From NCBI GenBank assembly GCA_029948255.1, contig JALIZF010000964.1, forward strand, positions 1 to 64,000: 64,000 nt of DNA. The letters run 5' to 3'. The position numbers were made by a program, and so were the translations under genes. This DNA comes from Telmatactis stephensoni (taxonomy: Eukaryota > Cnidaria > Anthozoa > Actiniaria > Isophelliidae). Numbering within the stretch: position 1 is the first letter of the stretch; each line of letters starts with the position of its first letter. Of this stretch, positions 23,975 to 33,900 are shown in pieces. The notes under the pieces are model-generated. The model was given only the letters and a program-made list of their open reading frames with translations, was not told where the DNA came from and searched no databases.

Positions 23975-25405
23975 GGGTCGAGGGACCACAAAACATACTG
24001 CTTTCCCGAGAGAGTAAATAAGTGTTTTGTTATATAGCTATTTCAATTAACGTTGTCGCTGAAAAGCCTTTCAAATATCTTGTGTGTACTTACAAACTTC
24101 TCTGTAGGCTATCTGAGAAATTAATGAATATATGTGTCCAAGTTGTAGAATTTGCGAGCAAACAGTGAGGTTTTTATTGTAATGATGTCACGGTGATAAA
24201 ATTTTTCATGAATTCCGCTCTCAAAGCTTTAGGCTTTAGGCTTTTTTCAGCGACAACGTTAATTGAATTAGCTATATACCAACTGTCAAAGAACAAAAAG
24301 CAAAACGTCGCTTCAATGAATGTTGTTATTCAAGATTCACTCAAAACTTGTCAACAAACTGACCTTTTTTGCACAATGTTTTTCGGAGAATTGTTGCAGC
24401 TTGTTTGGAGGCATTCCTGGTTGATGATCAATCTCTTTCTCGGAATGAATTCTGTATATTCTTTGCAATAGTCTGACAAAAAAACACGAGTTTTGCCTCA
24501 TGTCCGAATGAATGAATTTGTAAACGCGCGCTGCCAAAAACGCGCCTTCAAAGCTCAATCATCTTCCGGTTTTGTTATTACCGGTCAACAACATATAGAG
24601 CGTTTTCACGTGACGTCATTAACAAGCTAAAATCAAAATCGTATATCGAGAAAAGCTGGGTAGCTGATATTTTTACATGTCATTGAGGAAATTCTCTTCG
24701 GTGACCGAACTGCTGTCACGCCATACTGTCACGCGTTTTCGAATGGCATAAAAATATAACAATTTGACGTCAGTGGATTGGTCAATGAATAATTTTATAT
24801 AGTTTTTGAATATTTTCAGCAAAATAAATAGATTACCCCTGGTTATAATATCATTTCGACGCTCGGTCTTGTTCCACACCCAACATGGCAGCTCCATACA
24901 TTCTTACCAAACATTGAAGATAGATAGATATCTATTGATAGATAGATCGTTTATTCACACTTTGAGTATTTTAAATACATTTTCATTTTATAGATATACA
25001 TATATAATTAGTACATATACTAGTAAAGAAATTAAGTTTACAAAATAATAACTAGTGTCGGAGAACTGGAGTAACGTCAGTAAAATATTCATATCTTGGT
25101 AACGAGAAAACATTTTGACTCTAACTTTTGCATACAAACATAGTTTTGGTTGTTCTTTCAGATACAGTTACTTTGATTTCGGTTAGAGCTCTAGAAAGGG
25201 CTAACAAAATTTGATCACGTAAATTCACGTCACGTGATCGGAAGTGAAAACACTCTATTGTTGTCCGTTGCCTAGGGAAACACCACGTGATACCCCCTCG
25301 CCCAATCAGAGCACGAGAAAAATGAACTTTGACAGTTGGTATATAACAGTTAACACTTATTTACTGGGACCGAGGGAAACCAGTATGTTTTGTGGTCCCC
25401 GAGAC
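23975..25405. mobile_element. TIR transposon, 1.4 kb, carrying a nested element
   Basis: The left end CGAGGGACCACAAAACATAC through GTAAATAAGTGTT is mirrored by AACACTTATTTACTG and GTATGTTTTGTGGTCCCCG at the right. A second inverted pair lies inside the left half: TTTCAATTAACGTTGTCGCT at about 24041 and AGCGACAACGTTAATTGAAT at about 24249. No transposase frame was recognised. A smaller TIR element is nested at 24596-25258. Confidence 0.75.
24596..25258. mobile_element. Nested TIR element with TAGAG(C/T)GTTTTCAC ends
   Basis: TAGAGCGTTTTCACGTGACG at the left is mirrored by CACGTGATCGGAAGTGAAAA and CACTCTA at the right. It sits inside the 23975-25405 element, so it is the younger insertion. It is noncoding. 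Confidence 0.65.
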
Positions 25406-25737
25406 CGCTGATGTTTCCCGAGGCGAAGCCGAGATATTGAGATGATGAGTTTCTAGTATATCACAATTCCGGTAATCCAGTAATTCAGTTGGCATGAAGA
25501 TATGGACGATAACTCCAAAAGCTCGACAGTTATCAAAATGTGATGATTTGAAGAAACAACTGGCTCTTTCTTGGTGTTGCAGGGCACCTGAGGCATGAAG
25601 ACAATAAAACAATAGCCAAGAACAAAGAACTTTGAACGATACAAATACAATACTCTGCTATAAAATGGACCCTACAGTACAAACACTAAAAGCGTGCAGC
25701 ACAAATGATAGTACTAAATAGCGTTATATTATGTAAG

Positions 25738-25852
25738 GGTTAAAGAATGAACACGAGTGTTCCATGGGATATAGAGTCCCGAGCATTAGATAAAAGGCCA
25801 CGTGGGAGGGACTCTATATCCCATGGGACACGAGTGTTCATTCTTTAACATG
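25738..25852. repeat. Near-perfect 45-nt-arm hairpin
   Basis: TTAAAGAATGAACACGAGTG with TTCCATGGGATATAGAGTCC is the reverse complement of GGACTCTATATCCCATGGGA with CACGAGTGTTCATTCTTTAA. The loop is about 25 nt. The high arm identity suggests a young insertion. Confidence 0.85.
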
Positions 25853-25987
25853 TCTTAGAATATGATCACACTCACGAGCGATTTACCCGCTTTTATTGTT
25901 AAATTGTCTAAAGGCTTATTTGTTTTGCACTGCTTTCTTTTGTCCGATACATTTTTTTGCGTTTTCCAATTGAAGAGGCTCATTTAT

Positions 25988-26199
25988 GTCATGCACATCA
26001 GACCGGCCGCCTGGAGGCCGCTTTGGCTACAGAACTCCACAAGCTTTTTTAGGGATAGAAATTGTCACAATATATGAGATGGATACTAAATCTAACCAGA
26101 GCGAAGAGCTAGATAACGACAGCAAAAAGGTGCCTATTTTACGTGCTATCAAGCCTGAAAACACAAGTTCAAGGTTTCGAGTATCTAAAATTCCTCACA
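25988..26199 (+). CDS. Candidate coding exon with RFxV motif, disrupted downstream
   Basis: An ATG (about 25989) opens a codon-rich frame beginning MSCTSDRPPGGRFGYRTP and ending in the segment NTSSRFRVSKIPH, followed by a strong splice donor (CACA|GTAAGTTTG). SRFRV matches the RFxV docking motif used by SPAK/OSR1 kinases in partners such as cation-chloride cotransporters, WNK and TSC22D proteins. That is a short motif, not proof. No further exon was found with confidence; a foldback element follows at 26229. It could be a first coding exon whose partner exons lie elsewhere, or a relic. Confidence 0.3.
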
Positions 26200-26228
26200 G
26201 TAAGTTTGAGTTTGTTATAATTCATCTA

Positions 26229-26411
26229 CCCTGGGTGCCAGGGGTTTATCGTCTCGTTCCGACGTCCAGGGGTTTATCGTCTCGTTCCGACGTTTATTAC
26301 TTGATAGGAGAGTCACACGACGAGAAATTTTCGCTTCTCGCGCCTCCGGCGCTCGCCAACTCTCTCTAAGCTCTATAAGGAAAGCGAATAATAAACCCCT
26401 GGAGCCCAGGG
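26229..26411. mobile_element. TIR element (ACCCTGGG ends) with 11-bp target duplication
   Basis: The ends ACCCTGGGTGCCAGGGGTTT and AAACCCCTGGAGCCCAGGGT are inverted. ATAATTCATCT flanks both sides. Internally the first 30-40 bp are duplicated (AGGGGTTTATCGTCTCGTTC occurs twice). A second, reversed copy lies at 26884-27488. Target duplications of 9-11 bp are typical of Mutator-like elements, so MULE-derived is the best guess. Confidence 0.87.
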
Positions 26412-26883
26412 TATAATTCATCTTATAGTAAAGGAAAATTAAACCGCCAATGACGGACATAACTCGTGGACTGAGCTATATGTGCAGAGCAGAAGCCCAT
26501 GAAGCATTGAGAGCTGAATGTTATTCCCCATTTAGGTTTTGGTTTTTTTTTTTTTTACTTTCATGAAGTGTCTTTAGTGTAATCCTTAGCCTTTAGTAGC
26601 ATTTTCAAGCCATAAATTTTTTTCTCAATGAATAACACGCATACTTTGATATGGAGCGTGATAAACTGGTTGCCTGTGTTGCATCAGACTCATTCTATAG
26701 CGTGACGGTGAAAGTCTGGTAAAAAAAACGTCAGAGAGCAAACTGGGACCGACTTATGGAATCAGTCTAATGTTTCCTGTATTGCGTGACTCATTGTGCG
26801 TTGCATCAGTGTGAAAGGTGCCGCATTGTCTACTCTATTCGACGCTTTAGATCAAATGAATGATAAATACAATTCCATCACTA

Positions 26884-27488
26884 CCCTGGGCTCCAGGGGT
26901 TTATTATTCGCTTTCCTTATAGAGCTTAGAGAGAGTTGGCGAGCGCCGGAGGCGCGAGAAGCGAAAATAAACCCCTGGGCGCACAAGTTAACCGTTTGAA
27001 AGCGCCGAGCCAATCAGAGCACTACCTTCAAGAATTTGAAGGTAACTCTGTGATTGGCTAAAACACTGAGGAGCGATTTGATTGGATGATTCGTTCAACC
27101 GGTTCTATTTTGCCACATCCGGCATTGTATTACAAGCGTTACTAGTGTTGACGTTATGGCGAGTAAAAGACGCGTTTTAAAAATACTATATACATTTATG
27201 CCGGTTTATTGTTACTTTTTTCAAACTAATGTTTCTTATTTGAGCTGAGTTTGACTTTTTCTCTCACTTAAGCCCTTACAAAGTATACATTCTTCAATCT
27301 ACTGTGTTTGCGTGACCTCACGGTGACCTAAAACCGGTTTGGCCATGTTTCCAAATAAGGCAAATCGTTAGTAAACAGCATGGAAGTGAGATTTGTAACT
27401 GCCGCGGCCAGGGGTTTCTCGTCGTGTGACTCTCCTATCAAGTAATAAACGTCGGAACGAGACGATAAACCCCTGGCACCCAGGGTAT
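26884..27488. mobile_element. Second ACCCTGGG element, opposite orientation, split by a nested insertion
   Basis: The outer parts (26884-26977 and about 27418-27488) together match the reverse complement of 26229-26411. The flanks ATTCCATCACT and ATTCCATCACA form an 11-bp target duplication with one mismatch. The interior (about 26978-27417) begins TAAACCCCTGG and ends CCAGGGGTTT, so the intruder carries similar subterminal sequence. No coding sequence was seen. Confidence 0.82.
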
Positions 27489-28960
27489 TCCATCACATAC
27501 AATCTCTCATTTATCAGTATTTATATTTGTTACAATATGCGTCTCAAAGTGTACAGTCAATCAATTACACCAGATTTTAAACAAAGTCAGTTAGATCCAC
27601 TGTGTTATTTTGGCCAAGTTACACAAGTTTTGCCTACAGCTACAATTAGCTGCCAGACTCGTCAAAGGTCACGGTGAATAAAATGAAACATGTTTTCATT
27701 TTGATCAAATAGTACAAACACAAACTAGCGGCTCGACTCACGGCCAGTTTCAGGCTGTTTCAGGCGGCAGTTTGTACTCAAAATGTTTTCGTTTGCTTTT
27801 TATTTTAACATTTACTTGCGTGCTGATAAAGTACAAACACTAAAAGCTTGGATGACTTTGATTTTGGACTTGCGACGATTTTTGTTGCTTGACAGCGACA
27901 TACAAAATCCACCCAGAAAGGTTTTCACGTCCGAATATCGAACAGCTCAATGGAGATGCGATGAAAGTTATTCCAAGCAGAGTAGTACAATACAAAATGT
28001 GGCAAGGAATAAGAAATTAACTATCAGCATTTTCCCCTAACATCCGACACATCCAATCTTACCGAAGTATGAGCACGAGGTATTAAAGTCAAGGAATCTC
28101 TACTCAGCAGGCATGATCTTACTAATGAAAGAAGTTGTCGTGTCCATCATCTGACCATCTTGAAGGCTCCACGAAGTCACGAGTAGAATTTCAACACTCC
28201 AGACCTTGTTTACAGGAGACGTCTTTTTAATAGATCGTTCTATTCGCATACAATCCTGATGCATCGTGATTTAAATAACACAGGAGTCCCGTAATAAAAA
28301 ATAGTTACTTTCGGCCTGCCTTCATTCACGTCGAGCATGCGCAGTAACATAGTTTAAACAATTTGCAATCCACGAGTTATAAAGTATGCTTATTACTTGC
28401 CAGTTAATTTCATAGGGAAGATTTTCAGAATTTGCTCCGACAAATTTGACGCATGAACGTATATCGATATTAAAATGTTATTTACAAGTATTTTAGTTGG
28501 TCATGGAACACATAAAAATTGCAAAATGATTATCAGCGCTTGGTATTTTGATGCTCTGTGTTTCGTAAAGTAACTAAAGATGTCAAATAGAAAATTCGTT
28601 GTATAAAGAAACTGTACTGTCAGTGAGTTTCTATAACTAATCAGTATTCTTTATATAAAGCATACTAATGAACGCTTTAAACAAAAGAATTCAAAAGACT
28701 TCATTAGACTTCACAATTTCCCTGTGCTTCAAAGCCCTCACCACTCCTCACCACTTGACACATTTAGCTAGTCTATGGAATATAAAGCACCAAAATACTA
28801 AGCGCTGATTGGGCGAGTGAGTGTGATCATTTTCTAAGTAATGTTAATTCCATTGTTGTCTATTGTTCAATCAGTGCTGTTTAGTACCAAGGAATGTACA
28901 TAAATATATACAAAGCCAAATCTTTTAGAATTTCATGACTTTTGTTCAGTAATACACTAC
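27489..28960. other. No supported gene
   Basis: Short frames only. A frame at 27539-27674 (MRLKVYSQSITPDF...) stops soon after a possible donor and has no family match. The fragment GTACAAACACTAAAAGCTTG at 27829 looks like a MITE end. Confidence 0.5.
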
Positions 28961-28961
28961 G

Positions 28962-29083
28962 GTCGGAAGGAAACAATGTCATAGGCGACAAGTAGAACAA
29001 AAAGACATTGTTCAGAGTAATCCACATATTCTTTGTTTTTGTTGTTTTAACAAATCACAAGCTTCGTTCTAACCGTAGTGGAT
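28962..29083. mobile_element. Small TIR element just upstream of the polycystin gene
   Basis: CACTACGGTCGGAAGGAA is mirrored by TTCGTTCTAACCGTAGTG. It lies 166 bp before the start codon and so may be in the promoter or 5' UTR. Confidence 0.6.
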
Positions 29084-29248
29084 GACCCCTTTTGTTCATT
29101 TGTTAAATATCTTACGTGCAATCAAGGCTAAGCAACAAAGAACTCGAAACTAGATTGATTATCAATTCATGAAGTCAGCAAAAACTTTGAATTGTTAATC
29201 ATGTTTGACGTTCAGTAGCGGTGCTCTTGGCATGATGTAGTCACCATC

Positions 29249-30920
29249 ATGAAAGGCTCGTTGTTGCTTGTCTTTTTACTGGTTCAAATCATCGATGCTA
29301 TAGTGCAGTGTCCATTACAATGGAACTGTCAGTGTTCAGAGACAACAGGCACGCTAACTGTGGATTGTAGTGAAGTAGGTTTGTCTGACAATGACTTGGA
29401 CTCGTTAACCCAACAAATACCAAGAAACACAACTCGTTTGTAAGTATATATCATTGCTTGCCCTCAACATATGAGCAGTTAGCTTTAGTCGCTTTTTTGG
29501 CCGATGTACGTGAAATCACTTCTAATATCTGAACTTGTTCCAGCAGATATCTTGGTGGGAATGGATTGTCTGTCTTCCCATTGTCATTATTACTCCTACC
29601 AAAGCTTACATTCATGTAAGTGCTCTATATACCTTTGATAACATTTATATAATAGCAGGGGCAAACTGCAGTGCTAGTTAACTGAGTTTCAGAGGCTATT
29701 TAAATAGAAATGGGTAGTTTCGTCCTGTACCGATCAATGAAACAGTGCTCCAAACAAAGGACTTTGCACTCTGTTTTTGTATTATAAAATAATAGACGAC
29801 AGAGGAAATGCGTGACAAGTTGAGATCGCGAGATGAAAAACGCGCAACTAATGTACAGAAATTGCAGGATTTTCTTTTAAATTTTTCATCATTTGGGTAT
29901 ATTCAGAACTTAACAATCAAATCAATTTGCAGTGATCTTCAGTTGAACGCGATCCGTGACATGCCGTACGCTATGCCGGCACAAGGAAAGTTTGTGTAAG
30001 TAAATATTTAGAGATACGACAGCTCTCAACAGCCCCTGGATCACCAACTAATGTAGCTAGGCTAGCCTCCTGTACGGACATCTGTTCCACAGGGAGCCCA
30101 CTACTACTAGAAGAGATGTGTTGACTGTCAGTTCCAGTTTGAGTTTCAAAGATACAACTACAAAGTATTTTGTGTCACAACAGATAAAATCCTTGTAGTT
30201 CTCAGGGGAATAGTCATGACATCCCGAATGCAAAGAGTTGGCCTTATACGCCTATCCCGATTTCGCATGACTGGCTACGTAACTAATAGATTATTCAAGT
30301 CGAGGTTCATGCCTTTACTTTATTTTGTCTACTCCAGTCTCGCCTTGAATCTATTGTTCCATGGTCATTCAAAAGAATTAGGGAAAGGTGTAATGTAGCA
30401 TTTCAAGAAAAGAAATATTTAGGCAGATCACGTGATGGTTTCCATGCAGATTTCAAAAGTTTGTCAGAAGTACTTCCCATAGTACGTCGATCCCACTGCT
30501 TTAAGCACCATACACTGGTCCCTAATCACTGTAGAACAATAGACGGATTTCACGGCAGCCATGTTTTTGGTCAAAATAAGAGAGCTTTTTTCCAAAGAGA
30601 AGTGAAACTTTTTGTTATTCAAAAACTTTGTTGTATTTGCCCACAAATATGGCTGCCGCGAAACTCCTCTATAATTTTTACTTTGAATTTTCAGCGCAAA
30701 GGGAGATAAGATTGATTAGTATAGAGGAAATGATGTGGAAATATAAAGGAAATGATGTTTCTATTGTTTTTCAGTAATTTGATCGATAATCCCGTCAGGT
30801 GTGATTGTGAAGTGTATTTATTCTTGAGAGGAGAAGGAAACTGGATCAGTGGAACTTGTGACCAACCTGAAAACTTGTTTGGTAGGCCTATCATGAACAC
30901 TCTACAACTCTTACAATGTG
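29249..30920 (+). CDS. Polycystin exons 1-4: signal peptide and LRR unit
   Basis: Exon 1 encodes MKGSLLLVFLLVQIIDAIVQ, a clear signal peptide, then the cysteine cluster CPLQWNCQC...VDC of an LRRNT cap. Exon 2 (72 bp, the canonical LRR exon size, phase 2-2) and exon 3 (63 bp, phase 2-2) each give one leucine-rich repeat. Exon 4 gives the LRRCT cap NPVRCDCEVYLFL...GTCDQPENLFGR...LLQC. LRR caps at the N-terminus are shared with vertebrate PKD1. The 779-bp intron 3 (29996-30774) holds no exon I can see. Confidence 0.88.
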
Positions 30921-33900
30921 GTAAGTCCCTTCTTTAATCATCAAATAAAGAATACTATGAATACCTATATAATACGACAGTTTACAATGCGACTTCTTCA
31001 AACAAACAAATGCCTTGGTAGTCGCACTGTAATATACGCATTAGTCTTATTTACATTTTGCTTTATCGCAGCAGATATCAACGAATGTGCATCGAAACAA
31101 TACAACTGCAGTCAAATTTGTGTGGATATCAATGGCAGTCATCATTGTTTATGTCATCATGGATTTTCACTGTTGTCAGATGGCAAGACTTGTCAAGACA
31201 TCGATGAGTGTCAGTCAAACCAACACAACTGCAGCCAACACTGTAACAACACTATTGGAGGGTACAAGTGCTTGTGTGATGCAGGACTTTCGCTCATGTC
31301 AGATGGCAAGACTTGTCAAGACATCGACGAGTGTCAGTCAAACCAACACAATTGCAGCCAACACTGTAACAACACTATTGGAGGGTACAAGTGCTTGTGT
31401 GATGCAGGACTTTCGCTCATGTCAGATGGCAAGACTTGTCAAGACATCGACGAGTGTCAATCAAACCAACACAATTGCAGCCAACACTGTAACAACACTA
31501 TTGGAGGGTACAAGTGCTTGTGTGATGCAGGATTTTCACTAATGTCAGATGGCAAGACTTGTCAAGACATCGATGAGTGTCAATCAAACCAACACAACTG
31601 CAGCCAACACTGTAACAACACTATTGGAGGGTACAAGTGCTTGTGTGATGCAGGATTTTTACTAATGTCAGATGGCAAGACTTGTCAAGACATCGATGAG
31701 TGTCAGTCAAACCAACACAACTGCAGCCAACACTGTAACAACACTATTGGAGGGTACAAGTGCTTGTGTGATGCAGGACTTTCGCTTATGTCAGATGGCA
31801 AGACTTGTCAAGACATCGATGAGTGTCAATCAAACCAACACAATTGCAGCCAACACTGTAACAACACTATTGGAGGGTACAAGTGCTTGTGTGATGCAGG
31901 ATTTTCGCTTATGTCAGATGAGAAGACATGTCAAGACATCGATGAGTGTCATTCAAACCACCACAACTGCAGCCAACACTGTAACAACACTATTGGAGGG
32001 TATAGGTGCTTGTGTGATGCAGGATTTTCACTAATGTCAGATGGCAAGACTTGTCAAGACATCGATGAGTGTCAGTCAAACCACCACAACTGCAGCCAAC
32101 ACTGTAACAACACTATTGGAGGGTATATGTGCTTGTGTGATGCAGGACTTTCGCTCATGTCAGATGGCAAGACTTGTCAAGACATCGATGAGTGTCAGTC
32201 AAACCAACACAACTGCAGCCAACACTGTAACAACACTATTGGAGGGTATAAGTGCTTGTGTGATGCAGGATTTTCATTGACATCAGATGGTATAACTTGT
32301 GTAGATATCGATGAATGTCTTTCAAAAAAGTTCACTTGTTTGTATAGCTGTTACAACTACGTTGGAGGATATGTTTGTGGTGGTAGGTTTTACTCGGAGT
32401 GAAATCTCTTTGTTGAGGTTGTTCGCGATTGCCACATTCACATTTGTGGATGTAAAATTTCTGTAGTCCTCAATTAATATTAGCGGACGCTTAAAGAATT
32501 TGACGGAAAAATATGACATTCTTCTGTAGATCCCTAAACACATACTTAAGGTAGTTCCGGACCCTTACTACTGCGCATCTCCCACGCGCATTCGAGCGCG
32601 AGCACTATTATTAGAGAATATTGGTTTTACCGTGCAGAGTCTAGGCGCTAGTAAGCGAGCGATTGAAAACGTAGATGGGAGTCTTTTATCAAGAATAAAA
32701 TGAACTAAAGCTCTTTGGGTTTCCTGTGACAACCTCAATGAAACTCGATCACGTAAATGTACCGCGGTAGTTTAAGGTATCGCTATCAAGCTACCGCGGT
32801 ACATTTACGTCCTCAAGTTTCATTGAAGTTGCCACAGGAAACCCAAAGAGCTTTAATTCACTTTATTCTTGATAAAATACTCCCAAGCCGGGTTCCCAGT
32901 GACTTTAGCAGAGAAAAATAATATTTGACTTCCAAATTGATACCGGAAGAATTCTTGTCAAGAAACATTACCGTATTAAACTCGAACTTATAAATTTAGT
33001 GAATCTTTAGCGAGAAAATCGCTAAAATGGATGATATTTGGTGTTCGTGTTGGGAGTGTTTTCTCTTTATCACGTCTTTGATTTAAACATTAAAAATACG
33101 TGCAATTTCATTGATGGGACTGTCGTAAATTTTCCACACTTTTTACAACTCCGTACACATTTCGGAGCGCGTAATTAGATAGAAATTTGTTTCTAACAAT
33201 GCCCTTATAATCATATTTGCAACTCATCAAACAATACATACGATTAAAACTGCTAGATAACCTCGGACCTATCTTTTGTTCGCTTTCTTCAGACCACATC
33301 GATTACGTAAATTTCGAGACAAATGACCTCGAGTCATTGAAAATACCACCTTTTACGACTTCTTATAGCTCTATAACCAATACGGTGACCCCCTCTTGTT
33401 TTTTCGTTTTTTTGAATTGCCTAACAATTATCTTTAAATTAATGACAGGATTTAAACGAAATTCATTGAAAAAATCTAAGGCTCCGGAACTATCTTAATC
33501 TAAAAAAGTCGTGAAGGCAAGCACAGGTTTTTCTTCTGCCTTCTGACGATCTGTCTGTACTTGCTGGGCATTTTCCTTACTAGCCTTAAATTCCAATACT
33601 ACTTACTAACCTACTTGTTCTTCCATTAGTAAAAGATGTGACCCACAGTTCTCCAGTTATCATATATGGCAGGAATGTTAGTTCGACGAGTGTCTTTATT
33701 CAGTGGAGCAACGTTGCTAATATAAGAGAATATCACGTGACCTATCATCCATTTATGAGGGACGAAACTGTGAAGGAACTAAAGCTCCCTAAAACAACCA
33801 GTGGTTTGATTATCTCTGGTCTAAAACCTTTCAAATTCTACAAGTTTTTTGTGAGAATGATTTCACTTGAGGGAAAACCGGGGCAGTGGAGCAATGGCTT

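Noticed and set aside
31087..32280. Repetitive +1 frames in the EGF exon
   Set aside because: Shadow frames of near-identical 123-bp repeats; the DIDEC frame has the cysteine pattern and matching splice phases.
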